From: CBDFGS01 sp965247255
Lineage (GTDB): Bacteria; Chloroflexota; Dehalococcoidia; Lucifugimonadales; CAUZJF01
Direction: 5' to 3'
Length of the DNA stretch: 64,000 bases
NCBI GenBank assembly: GCA_965247255.1
Contig: CBDFGS010000012.1
Span: forward strand, 248,001-312,000
The notes below the pieces were generated by a model. The model was given only the letters and a program-made list of their open reading frames with translations, had not been told where the DNA came from and did no database searches. Positions 53,626-61,887 of this stretch are shown here, one piece after another. Numbering within the stretch: position 1 is the stretch's first letter; the number at the start of each line of letters is the position of its first letter. Both the position numbers and the translations under genes were made by a program.

Positions 53626-54930
53626 TCATTGCAACCCAGGCGCCGTGACCTTGTGCACGACGTTCCTCTTTTGGTCGGCCAGGAAGAGCTCGCCCCGGTC
53701 GTTGATCGCAACGCCCACAACATCTCCGAGGGTAGTGGTTACTACCTGCACCTTGCCGGCGCTGAGGCTGGTCTTCGCCTCGGAGGCGGCCAAAGTGGTG
53801 ATCACACCGGTAGCCGCGTCTATCCTTCGTACCCGAACGCCGCCATCGGCGATAAGGATGTTGCCATCGCGGTCCAGGCTTATCGCGGTCGGCGTCTGGA
53901 GCAACGCCTTGTTCGCCGGGCCGCCGTCGCCCGCGTATCCGAACCCGGTAGCTGGGGCAGAAGACCGGTCGTAGCCCGCGGGCAACCCCGAGTTGGCGTA
54001 ATTCGTTCGTACGTAGTGCTTTCCGATGCCGGCCACGGTGGTCATGGTCCCGGCGGCGGCATCGACTTTTCTAATGCGGTGGTTCTCGCTGTCGACGGTA
54101 TAGATATTCCCCTGATCGTCCACAGCTACGCCCACCGCCTCAGCCATCTTGGCGCTGGTGGCCGGCCCTCCGTCGCCCTCCAGTCCCCTGTCTCCGATCC
54201 CGGCAACCGTGTCGATAGTGCCGGTGGCCGCGTCTACCCTTCGGACCCGGTTGTCGGTGGCGATGTACAGGTTGCCCTCGCCGTCCAACGCCACGTCTTC
54301 GGGGAACCTGACGAATGCCTCGGTCGCCGGACCGCCGTCGCCGAAGATCTTCTCCATTGGGTTCCCGATCCCGCCGCCCGCTACGGTGGTGATTATCCCG
54401 CTGACGGCGTCTACCCTACGGACTCGGCCGCTACCCTTCTCAACGACGAACAGGTTCCCGTCCCCGTCCAACGTCAGCCCCTTTGGTTCGGCTATCGAGC
54501 CCTGTAGGGCTGGTCCCCCGTCGCCCGCGTACCTGTTGCTGCCCGTCCCCGCTATCGTTGTGATAACGGCGGTATCGGCGTCTACCCTGCGTATGCGATT
54601 GTCCGTGGATATGTACACATTACCGCTGCTATCGACGGCGACCCCGGTGGGCGAAAAGAACCCAGCCTCGCTCGCCGGCCCTCCATCGCCTTTGAACCTC
54701 GGCGAGCCGGTCCCGGCGAAGGTGATGATCTCCCGCGGGAGACTGGCAGGTTGCGAGACCTCGGCCGACACCGCCGCAGGCTCAGCAGAGTCCGTCGCGG
54801 GAGCGGGCTCTTCAGCCGATCCGCAGGCCGTGAGCGCCGCCACCGCCGTCAGCAAGACGAGCCAAATACCGAGACGGTCCAGCCAAGACCTCGACCTGAG
54901 AACGGTGTTTCTGCCATTTCTGTCAGCCAT
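53626..54930 (-). CDS. NHL-repeat lipoprotein (paralogue C)
   Basis: A 434-residue lipoprotein with the signal ending at LTAC (Cys 36) and the same seven-blade NHL pattern as paralogues A and B (GTGSPRFKGDGGPASEAGFF, VDSSGNVYISTDNRIRRVDA, GIGDRGLEGDGGPATS). The ATG at 54930 directly follows a GTG alternative and has GGGAGG and GGAG upstream. Its closing segment GKVQVVTTTLGDVVGVAIND matches the others. Confidence 0.85.
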   Translation of the reverse strand: MADRNGRNTVLRSRSWLDRLGIWLVLLTAVAALTACGSAEEPAPATDSAEPAAVSAEVSQPASLPREIITFAGTGSPRFKGDGGPASEAGFFSPTGVAVDSSGNVYISTDNRIRRVDADTAVITTIAGTGSNRYAGDGGPALQGSIAEPKGLTLDGDGNLFVVEKGSGRVRRVDAVSGIITTVAGGGIGNPMEKIFGDGGPATEAFVRFPEDVALDGEGNLYIATDNRVRRVDAATGTIDTVAGIGDRGLEGDGGPATSAKMAEAVGVAVDDQGNIYTVDSENHRIRKVDAAAGTMTTVAGIGKHYVRTNYANSGLPAGYDRSSAPATGFGYAGDGGPANKALLQTPTAISLDRDGNILIADGGVRVRRIDAATGVITTLAASEAKTSLSAGKVQVVTTTLGDVVGVAINDRGELFLADQKRNVVHKVTAPGLQ

Positions 54931-55045
54931 CACTCCATCCTCCCATGCTTATCTGCAGAAAACGGTAGCACCTACAACTAGGTCGGTCAAACAGGTCGCC
55001 AAAGCGACACTTATTATGCAAAGCCATGTGGGGCTGAGGGGCGGC

Positions 55046-55084
55046 GGGAGCGACAGGATTCAAACCCGCGACACTGTAGCTCCC
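55046..55084 (-). other. tRNA-like fragment (acceptor plus T arm)
   Basis: On the reverse strand GGGAGC pairs with GCTCCC and encloses a T-arm-like GCGGGTTTGAATCCTGT. D and anticodon arms are missing, so this is not a functional tRNA. It may be a tRNA relic or an old integration scar. It lies just upstream of the deiodinase-like gene. Confidence 0.35.
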
Positions 55085-55150
55085 TACGGCAACCTTCTTC
55101 GGAGTACAATGAGAATTCGAGTTCGACGGTCATAAGACAGGAACGCATCG

Positions 55151-55855
55151 ATGGAAGACTTCTCGAAGGACATGCCGCCGCAGATGCGCGAGCGGCTCAT
55201 GTCCATGCCTCCGGAGGACCAGCAGAGGATGATGGCTCGCCGTCGCGCGAGGCTGGAGTCCATGGACGAGGGATCTCGGGAGGCGATGCAGCGTGCTTTG
55301 ACCTACATGAGGCAGCGGCCTGACCCGCCCGAGATTGGCTCCGAGGCGCCGGACTTCGATCTCGCCATACTCGATGGCGAAGGCGCGCGGGTGCGGCTCC
55401 GAGAGTTGCGAGGCAGGCCCGTGGGGCTCATATTCGGTTCGTACACCTGACCTCCGTTCCGCCGCCAGGCCGGGCGTCTGGAGGAGATCCACCGCAGGTA
55501 CCTGAACGAGCTCCAGTTCTTCGTAGTGTATATCCAGGAAGCGCACCCTTCCGACGGGTGGCAGATGGAGGTGAACGAGCGCGAGGGGGTCGTCTTCACG
55601 CAGCCCACCACTGCTCACGAACGGCTGGACGTGGCGGAGGCGTGTTCTCTGAGGCTGGACCTGAAGATACCGACGCTGCTGGACGAGATGACCAACGAAG
55701 TAGACGAGGCCTACGCTGCGCTTCCGGACCGCCTGTACCTGATCGATGAAAAAGGACGCATAGCTTACCGAAGCGAGCGCGGCCCGAGGGGCTTCAGGCC
55801 TGACGAGTTCGAGGCGGCCATTCAAAGCCTCCTGGCCTCGGCTTCCACCCTGTAG
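55151..55855 (+). CDS. Deiodinase-like selenoprotein (UGA at codon 100)
   Basis: A 234-residue thioredoxin-fold protein. The frame is open from ATG at 55151 to TAG at 55855 except for one TGA at 55448-55450. That TGA falls in FGSYT-[UGA]-PPF, where iodothyronine deiodinases have Sec. Downstream of it the family text continues in the same frame: FFVVYIQEAHPSDGWQMEV, then LKIPTLLDEMTNEVDEAYAA, DRLYLIDEKGRIAYRSERGP. An N-terminal Met/Arg-rich helix region (about residues 1-60) precedes the domain. A stem-loop starts right after the TGA. Deiodinase-like selenoproteins are known in bacteria; reductive dehalogenation or a peroxiredoxin-like thiol role are both possible. Confidence 0.85.
55451..55484 (+). 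promoter_or_regulatory. Candidate bacterial SECIS hairpin of the deiodinase-like gene
   Basis: Directly after the TGA, CCTCC (55451-55455) pairs with GGAGG (55480-55484) and inside it CGCC (55460-55463) pairs with GGCG (55473-55476), leaving a nine-base apical loop with G residues about 18 bases from the UGA. Position and size fit bacterial SECIS elements recognised by SelB. Confidence 0.6.
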
Positions 55856-56163
55856 TGCCCTGTCCTGACTGATTGCGTCCCCGGATCAATCCAGGTCCCC
55901 CGACCGGGTACGCACTGCAGCATCGCCCCCAAGAGCCGCGCTTCGCGCCACACGCCTCGTCTAAGGGAGCTACGTCCTTGGTGTGTTGATCGCCAGGGTC
56001 CTCTTTTTGTACACCACGTCTCGATTGTGATACCGGGCGCTTCTAACTCAGCACGCCTAGCCCGTGGGACTCAAGGACCGGGTTCACTTCTGCGTATCCC
56101 CCCAGAATGGGCGTCGCGTTCCTCGTACTCGCCATCCGCGGCTTGTCTCGGTGTGCTCTGTGA
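55856..56163. other. Intergenic region with one copy of a dispersed repeat
   Basis: Just over 300 bases. A copy of the GGGACTC...GGGTTCACTTCTG repeat is at 56066-56104. No gene seen. Confidence 0.45.
56066..56104 (+). repeat. Dispersed intergenic repeat, copy a
   Basis: GGGACTCAAGGACCGGGTTC followed by ACTTCTGCG. Related copies are at 60748, 60873, 61844 and 62851. Confidence 0.55.
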
Positions 56164-56793
56164 TTAGTCCCCGTACTCCAGCTCCAGCTCTACCTTCGTG
56201 ACCGTGATGTTGGTCATGACATTGGCGACCCTGTGTCTCAGGAACAGCGTGATCTCGTTCTCACCCGACCGGAGGAGCCGGCCAGCGTCAAAAAGATATG
56301 TCCCTTCCCGGCTGTTGGAGTTCGGAGAAGTCGACGCTTCCGCACCCGGGGCTAGCTCATGGCCATTCACTTCCACCGCTACCCGATCGGCCAAAAACGC
56401 AATCTCATTCATCTCCAGCCTCAACGTCGCATTTCGGAGCATGCCCGGGTCGGCGAAGCTATCGCCAATGAACAGCGGCAGTTTGCAGCCCTTCTCTGCG
56501 TTAGCCGGCGTCATCTGGAAGGGAACCCTCGCAAGGGGCTCGGCGTGCATGTTTACGGGGCGTAGCTCCTTCTCCTCCACGGCGTAGGTCTTGGACATCA
56601 CGTCCAGCCGGTCCATGTCGGCCAGGTCGTCCAGGAGTGAGAAGTCGTATGGCTCGCCTAGGGGACGGGTGTCGCGGCACGGGATGAACAGGTTGAACAT
56701 GTACACTCCGTCCAAACCTCTCGCGTGAGCGGCCCGCGCAGCCGCCCGCTGGCGGGCATCAGACCGCTCGTGTCGTCCCCAATGGGACGGTTT
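56164..56793 (-). pseudogene. C-terminal part of a larger enzyme, probably glycoside-hydrolase-like
   Basis: The open frame runs from a TAA just beyond 56793 to a stop at 56164, with family-like coding before the first usable start (TTG at 56715): SDARQRAAARAAHARGLDGV then YMFNLFIPC. The phrase DGVYMFNLF is reminiscent of the last barrel strand of alpha-amylase-like or GH-type TIM barrels, and the rest is a C-terminal beta domain (NATLRLEMNEIAFLADRVAV, GENEITLFLRHRVANV). The barrel itself is absent, so this is probably the end of a truncated gene. Confidence 0.5.
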
Positions 56794-56893
56794 TTACTCC
56801 GCCCCACCGGTGCAACATGCCGACGCCGTTGACAGCAGTTCATCGCTAGCTTCACCGTAGAATTATCGGCCGCCAGTACCCGGTGGCTCAAGG

Positions 56894-57883
56894 CTATCGG
56901 ACGTGCTGCAGATATCTAAGATGGAGGGGGAAGGTTAACGTCTGTGGCAAGTAGCACTCACGCTCATCACAGGCCTGATAACGTAGCTTAGCCGCCACCT
57001 CAAATTCCCCGACTTGGTCTCTCCGGACGCCCATGCAATAGGCCTTGACCACGAAGTCACCGGAGTAGACCGGCAGCGTCTCACCCAGCGGCTCCAAATA
57101 CATCTCCTCGGGTTCTGGATAGTCGACCCTCTCCAGAACGAGATCACCCGTGTTCAGAGACAGCTCCACCGGGATGTAGCCTTCAAGCACCGAGCGGCCG
57201 TTGATATGCACTCCATCAGTTACGGAGCCCTCGACGGTTAGTACCGTGAGTTGCCTCGGGCGGATGGTCGGTGAGGCAAAGTATGCCCTGGCACTCAGGA
57301 GAGGCGTGGTGACGATCTGGATTTCCCCGCGTTCCAGGTCCCTCACGCGATAGCTCTCCTGCAACATATCGTTGATCGACTCACGGGCGCCGTGCTCGGC
57401 GAAAAAGCTCTTGTCGAACACAAGCCCGTCCTCTCCGATCATGTACGTGCCGGGATAGGGGACGCCGAACCACTTGTGATCCTCCGGTATGTGGGTATTA
57501 AGGATGCCGAACTCACGAATCGCGCGGCTTCCTTGGTCCGAGAGGAGTGGATAGGTTATATCGAACTTCTCCGCGAAGTTGCCCAGAACCCCCAGCGAAT
57601 CATAGCTGATGGCGAAGACCTTGATGCTGTTTCGGTCAAAGGTCTGGAGACTACGTTGCAGCTCGACGAGCTGCGTCTTGCAGAAAGCTCACCAGGACGC
57701 GCTTCGGTGAAACAGAATGAGCGCCCGGTCTTCGCCTCGGGCCTCAGAGAAGCGGACCAACTTCCCCGACTGGTCTAGTAGCGCAAAATCGGGAATCGGC
57801 TCGCCGATTGCCGGACCTGGAGCAAAGTCCTCGCCGACAGGGTCGCCTGCGTTGACCAAGGTTTTTTGCAACTGCCCCTCCAC
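56894..57883 (-). CDS. Selenocysteine peroxiredoxin/TlpA-like protein fused to a DsbD-alpha-like domain
   Basis: A 329-residue protein if the single in-frame TGA at 57691-57689 (codon 65) is read as Sec. It lies in FHRSASW-[UGA]-AFCKTQLVELQ, exactly at the peroxidatic or resolving Cys position of AhpC/TSA and TlpA-like proteins, giving a U-x-x-C motif (U65, C68). The frame continues without a stop through KVFAISYDSLGVLGNFAEKF, DITYPLLSDQGSRAIREFGI, PYPGTYMIGEDGLVFDKSFF, so residues 1 to about 180 are one complete domain. Residues about 200-329 resemble the DsbD N-terminal (alpha) domain, with KLRYQACDERECYLPQTLTF (C305 and C310). GTG start, TATAAT eight bases upstream, no signal peptide seen. 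A 17-base palindrome follows the UGA. Confidence 0.85.
57658..57674 (-). promoter_or_regulatory. Candidate bacterial SECIS hairpin of the peroxiredoxin-like gene
   Basis: Reverse strand: GCAGCTC, loop GTC, GAGCTGC; a perfect 7-bp stem starting 14 bases after the UGA. The compact loop with G and U about 22 bases from the UGA is very like the upper SECIS stem-loop of known bacterial selenoprotein mRNAs. Confidence 0.7.
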
Positions 57884-57891
57884 GCCACCCT

Positions 57892-57897
57892 ATTATA
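57892..57897 (-). promoter_or_regulatory. -10 box giving a near-leaderless transcript
   Basis: TATAAT on the reverse strand with only eight bases between it and the GTG at 57883. Transcription would begin within a base or two of the start codon. No good -35 was found. Confidence 0.5.
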
Positions 57898-58048
57898 TCC
57901 CGCATGAGACCAGGGAGCCTACGTAATTGCGCATGTCAACGGGGCATTCCGCCGGGCGGCCAAGATTGGCCGACTCCCGCGCGAGCCGTCCCCAATGACG
58001 TTGGACCTTAGCCTCAGATTGTGACCGGCTCTTCTACTCCGTTGCTTC

Positions 58049-58432
58049 TCACCACCCGAAGGTCTCGTCCGCGTCGGGAACAGCGGTGGACAGCCCGTGC
58101 CCCTGGGCAACGCGGATGGTCCCATCGTCGTCGATCACGAAGATCTCGGATCGCTGTACCAAGCCCAACGCCATTCGATCCAACCCGTAGAGGCGATAGT
58201 TCTCTCGGTCGGCGTCCGCGAGCACTGGGAACGGAAGCTTTAGGAGGCGGGCATACGCCGCTGCTTCCTGATGACCACTAGGTGTCACTATCAGCACTTC
58301 GGCGCCCGCATCCTGGAATCGCTCGTAAACTCTGGCGAGTCCGGCACTGTGCTTGCGGCAAATTCGACATCCAAACTCGCGAATGAAGAACAGGACTGCC
58401 TTGCGGCCAGTCCCTCGGATCGCACAGGGTCG
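58049..58432 (-). pseudogene. Peroxiredoxin-like (AhpC/TSA) gene with missing 5' end
   Basis: Reverse-strand frame with AVLFFIREFGCRICRKHSAG, a CxxC redox site (C-R-I-C), then VYERFQDAGAEVLIVTPSGH, LPFPVLADADRENYRLYGLD and IFVIDDDGTIR, as in the peroxiredoxin-like AhpC/TSA proteins. The frame is closed by TAG at 58435-58433 shortly before the fold begins, and no ATG, GTG or TTG lies between that stop and the domain. The normal N-terminal strand is lost. Either a frameshift near 58430 or a true truncation. Confidence 0.6.
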
Positions 58433-58575
58433 CTAACAGGGTTCGCTTCGCAGCATCATCCCGAGAATGGGGCGCAGGGTCAACCCTGGCTGTGGCGCGC
58501 GGTAGCCGTTCTCGCCCATCCGATGTGAAGGACGCGAGCGGGTCTGCTGCGCCAGGGCCTGTTGCGAAGCAGTTA

Positions 58576-59163
58576 TCAGAGCACGCGCCTCGCACGCAGG
58601 AAATCCGCGACGGTCTGGCCGAGCAAGCGGTAGCCCTCGTCTGTGAAATGGATCCCGTCGGGGCCGAGTAGGCGCTCAGTACCGCCGTCTACGACCACTT
58701 GATACAACTCATCAATCTCGACTCCCAGCTTCGTGGCGACGTCAACCGAAATCCCGTTGTACTCCCGAACATCTTCCTCAAAAAGGTCGATAGGCCTGCT
58801 CGCGTGGTTGCGCTCGTAGATGACCGGCGTGGTGGTCGCCCAGAAGACCCGCGCCTTCGTGTGCTTCATGATGTCGGCAAGGATGTTTTCGACGTTCTTG
58901 CGGTATTCTGCGGGCGGCACCTGGTTTTCATCAACGCCGCCCGTTGCCGTGCGTGGGCGCTTGATGTCATGGAGCCCGGCGTTGATGTGGACTACGTCGG
59001 GCTGACGCGACGTTACCCACTCGTCGAGATTGGCAACTATTTTGCTCGTGGGGCCGCCGTTTTGTGACGGCCACCACAGGCGTGCCACGTCCTTTAGCTG
59101 CCGTGTCGTGTATTCCTGATATCCCACACGTATAGAATCGCCAATGAGGATTATAGATTTCAC
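58576..59163 (-). CDS. SGNH/GDSL-family hydrolase
   Basis: A 195-residue esterase or acetylhydrolase of the SGNH fold. Blocks I, III and V are present: IILIGDSIRVGY (catalytic Ser), VHINAGLHDI, and GPDGIHFTDEGYRLLG (Asp-x-x-His). No signal peptide, so it is cytoplasmic. The text NHASRPIDLFEEDVREYN is typical of bacterial members acting on carbohydrate esters. Confidence 0.85.
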   Translation of the reverse strand: MKSIILIGDSIRVGYQEYTTRQLKDVARLWWPSQNGGPTSKIVANLDEWVTSRQPDVVHINAGLHDIKRPRTATGGVDENQVPPAEYRKNVENILADIMKHTKARVFWATTTPVIYERNHASRPIDLFEEDVREYNGISVDVATKLGVEIDELYQVVVDGGTERLLGPDGIHFTDEGYRLLGQTVADFLRARRVL

Positions 59164-59406
59164 TGCCGGGCCTCCGATCCTGAAACTTTGGGTTACCGGT
59201 CTCGGAGATAGCGACGGCGTGGGCGCCGCGGCTCACCGTACACGCCCGGCAAGACTCCTCGGACCTCCTCGATCTGGCGGAGTTCATCTTCGCCGAGCTT
59301 GTGTCCGTTGGCGCGCACGCGCTCCCCTAGCTGGGCCAAGTCGTTCGCGCCCAGATTGGACTCATAGTCAGGCCCTGGGACATCGCGTATCCGGCAGATT
59401 GCCTTG

Positions 59407-60564
59407 CTAGCCTGTCCGGACGTGCATCTTCATCTGCTGTCGGTACCATTCCGCTCCGTACAGGTCTTTCTTATAGTTCCACCGCCAAACCTCTGGATAC
59501 ATCACGATGCTGCGGTCCTTGATGGGCAGTTTGACGGGCGCACTGTCCTGGCGCGCCGATTCCCTGATGGCAATAGCGATCTCCAGGGCGTGGCGCAGGT
59601 CGTCCCCGGTTGTGATCTCGAGGGGATTACCTGTATCGAGAGACTCGACCAAGTTCGAAATGCTCGCCATCATCACTGCGCTCGTTTTGCGCCAACCTTC
59701 CTCATCGTACTCCCGCTCGCCCGAAGGCCGGGGCGCGAAGACACCCGCGACCTCGGTGAGCTCGGGTTGCAGCTTTGGATCGACGCGTTCGGCTACCTTC
59801 CAAAGTTGCAGACCGAGGGCGGAGTTGCCCGAGTTGATGATAGCTCCGCGGGTGCCGATTACTTCGATACCCCTCCAGGCCGGGCCTTTGAAGCTGCTGA
59901 ATACTTCGATGCCATTGCCGAAGCGGATGTAGCCGCCTATCAGCCCGTACCACGCCTCTCCATGTCCGTAGTCTTCTTCGTGCTCCCCGAAAGGGTCGTT
60001 CTCGACAAGGCCGATGACGAGGTCGGCGTCGGACTTGTCGGCGAACTTGCGGGCGAGATTCAGCCCATGGGTGCCAACCTGCTTATTGCCATCGTACAGG
60101 TTGATTCTGATGACCTCGCCTACCTCTCCGCCGGCCACCATCTTGTATGCCTTCCGGTAATCCGGATGACTTGACACCACCGCGCCCGCTGCCAGGTGGA
60201 TTCCCCGCGATTCGCACTCCTCGACCATGCGGTCGGCGTCTGCAAGGCTTGCGGCAACGGGCTTCTCGCAGTACACGGCTTTCACTCCGGCGCGAGCTGA
60301 GCCGACCACCGCGTCCGCATTGGCCTTTACCGGCAAGATGGGCGCGGAGATGTCGATCTGCTCATTGGCAAACATCTCGTCGTAGGTGCTATACCCTGGA
60401 ACATCGAACCGCTTGCAGAACAGCTCCAGGTTCTCGGGGTCGCTATCCGTAACCGCGACGAGTTCCGTTCTAGGGTGCACGTGGTAACCCCGCGCCCAGT
60501 TCGTGCCCATCCTGCCGCCGCCGATGACCCCGACTCGATACTTTTTCGTCTTCGGATTCGTCAT
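59407..60564 (-). CDS. Gfo/Idh/MocA-family oxidoreductase (second)
   Basis: A 385-residue oxidoreductase. YRVGVIGGGRMGTNWARGY is the Rossmann motif, AVYCEKPVAASLADADRMVE carries the EKP, and the C-terminal domain contains KGPAWRGIEVIGTRGAIINS. The length and C-terminal extension (VMYPEVWRWNYKKDLYGAEW) resemble sugar-derivative dehydrogenases. GAGGAGGT lies about eight bases before the ATG. It is only distantly similar to the other Gfo/Idh/MocA protein in this window. Confidence 0.9.
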   Translation of the reverse strand: MTNPKTKKYRVGVIGGGRMGTNWARGYHVHPRTELVAVTDSDPENLELFCKRFDVPGYSTYDEMFANEQIDISAPILPVKANADAVVGSARAGVKAVYCEKPVAASLADADRMVEECESRGIHLAAGAVVSSHPDYRKAYKMVAGGEVGEVIRINLYDGNKQVGTHGLNLARKFADKSDADLVIGLVENDPFGEHEEDYGHGEAWYGLIGGYIRFGNGIEVFSSFKGPAWRGIEVIGTRGAIINSGNSALGLQLWKVAERVDPKLQPELTEVAGVFAPRPSGEREYDEEGWRKTSAVMMASISNLVESLDTGNPLEITTGDDLRHALEIAIAIRESARQDSAPVKLPIKDRSIVMYPEVWRWNYKKDLYGAEWYRQQMKMHVRTG

Positions 60565-60889
60565 TATATGACCTCCTCATGGCCTCTTGAACGATTGTCA
60601 TTACACAGGGCCGGAATTGACTTCAAGACCAGAATTCGACTCCGATTCTACCGAGGGACTCCAGGCAAGAAAAGATGTTCGGCTCACGCGCGGGGCCGAC
60701 CGGATGCGTTGTGTCCCTCTCAAGCAGCTGGGGCCCCAAAGTGTTCGCGGGACTCCCGACCCGGTTCGCGGCTAGGCATCGCCCCCCTGAGCGATCTCGG
60801 ACGCCCGCTATGGAAAGGCGCTCTGAGAGCGCTTACCGTCGACGTTCGGACACCCCGTCCCAAAGCTAACACAGGTCCCCTGACGGGGT
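60565..60889. other. Intergenic region with two repeat copies
   Basis: About 325 bases. Contains dispersed-repeat copies at 60748-60786 and 60873-60911. Short frames only. Confidence 0.45.
60748..60786 (+). repeat. Dispersed intergenic repeat, copy b
   Basis: CGGGACTCCCGACCCGGTTC followed by GCGGCTAGGCATCGCCCC. Member of the same family as 56066, 60873, 61844 and 62851. Confidence 0.5.
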
Positions 60890-60911
60890 TCACTTCTGGG
60901 CGTCGTCCCCG
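60873..60911 (+). repeat. Dispersed intergenic repeat, copy c
   Basis: AGGTCCCCTGACGGGGTTCA followed by CTTCTGGGCGTCGTCCCC. Overlaps the last codons of the metallophosphoesterase gene, so part of that C-terminus is repeat-derived. Confidence 0.5.
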
Positions 60912-61798
60912 GTAGACGCTTTGGGCGACTCAACCGTGACGTCATCCTCGTCGAACCTTATAGATCTGGGCACGGCGTCCAGCGCGAAATACTCGTGCGC
61001 GAGGTGGCGCTCGAAGACCTTCACGACACGAAGGCCCGAGGGGTCGTCTCCCAGGGGGTATCCCACCGATCCGGACGTCACCATCTCCAGGTCGCCGTCC
61101 CGGCCGTAGGCGTTTCGATGCCAGTGTCCCGCGAAGATGGCGGAGACGCGGTGCCTGTGAAACACCTCCAGCAAAACGCGTCTGCGCTGCCGGGGCACGA
61201 CGACCCAGCTGTCCTCTTCGTCCGGGCGACGCAGAAATAACGGATGGTGCATAAAGACCAGAATGTGGTCCGCGGCTTGCCGGCGAGCCTCCCCCACAGC
61301 ATCCTCAGCGAACTCCCGCTGCCTCTCCCATTCGTGCGGCACCTGAGACGGGTCGCGGGAGATGTTGCTGTTCAGGACGACACATCGAATGCCCCGGTGG
61401 TCAAAGTAGTAGTCGTCAGGCCCGAAGCGCTCCCTGTAACGCGCAAGGGTCTCGGAGGTGACTTCATTGCCCAGGTCGTGGTTGCCGGCAACCCAGTGCA
61501 TCGGGATGTCGCTGTCGAGATCGCCGGTGATGCGCATGAGCTCGTTTAGCTGGGCGTTGTCGTCGACGTCGTTGATCATGTCACCGCAGGTGATCACGAA
61601 CTCCGGTCCAAGCCGGTTAGCGGAGGCGATGGCGCTCTCGTAGAGCTCTGTCTCTCTGGCAAAGCCGGTTATCTTCGGCGCCGAGGCGACGCTCATGCCG
61701 GCTCGCTGCAAGGCCTCTAGTCGCACTTCGTCGAGGCCGCTGAGAGCGGCGTACATCCCGAATTGGGGGTCAGCCATCTGAATGAAGAAGAAACCCAC
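60890..61798 (-). CDS. Calcineurin-like metallophosphoesterase
   Basis: A 302-residue phosphoesterase. Metal and catalytic motifs: MADPQFG (D-x-Q in place of D-x-H), TCGDMINDVDD, VAGNHDLGNE, VFMHHPLFLRRP and FAGHWHRNAYG. The domain order is the standard one and matches the CPPED1-like branch, where DxQ is common. The last residues are encoded within a dispersed repeat. No signal peptide. Confidence 0.87.
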   Translation of the reverse strand: MGFFFIQMADPQFGMYAALSGLDEVRLEALQRAGMSVASAPKITGFARETELYESAIASANRLGPEFVITCGDMINDVDDNAQLNELMRITGDLDSDIPMHWVAGNHDLGNEVTSETLARYRERFGPDDYYFDHRGIRCVVLNSNISRDPSQVPHEWERQREFAEDAVGEARRQAADHILVFMHHPLFLRRPDEEDSWVVVPRQRRRVLLEVFHRHRVSAIFAGHWHRNAYGRDGDLEMVTSGSVGYPLGDDPSGLRVVKVFERHLAHEYFALDAVPRSIRFDEDDVTVESPKASTGDDAQK

Positions 61799-61843
61799 CT
61801 ACTTCTCCCCTGTGACGAGTGCTGTTAGTCCCCAGACTCCCGC

Positions 61844-61880
61844 GGGACTCCCGACCGGGTTCACTTCCGGGCATCGCCGC
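61844..61880 (+). repeat. Dispersed intergenic repeat, copy d
   Basis: GGGACTCCCGACCGGGTTCA then CTTCCGGGCATCGCCGC, between the phosphoesterase and methyltransferase genes. Confidence 0.55.
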
Positions 61881-61887
61881 GGGCTGC

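Noticed and set aside
55046..55084. The tRNA-like fold near the deiodinase-like gene considered as selC (tRNA-Sec)
   Set aside because: No anticodon arm with TCA, no long variable arm, and only the acceptor and T-arm elements are present.
55448..55450. TGA in the deiodinase-like gene as a simple nonsense mutation or sequencing error
   Set aside because: It falls exactly on the family's Sec position, the downstream frame is fully conserved, a hairpin follows, and an independent gene 2 kb away shows the same arrangement. Still worth read-level confirmation.
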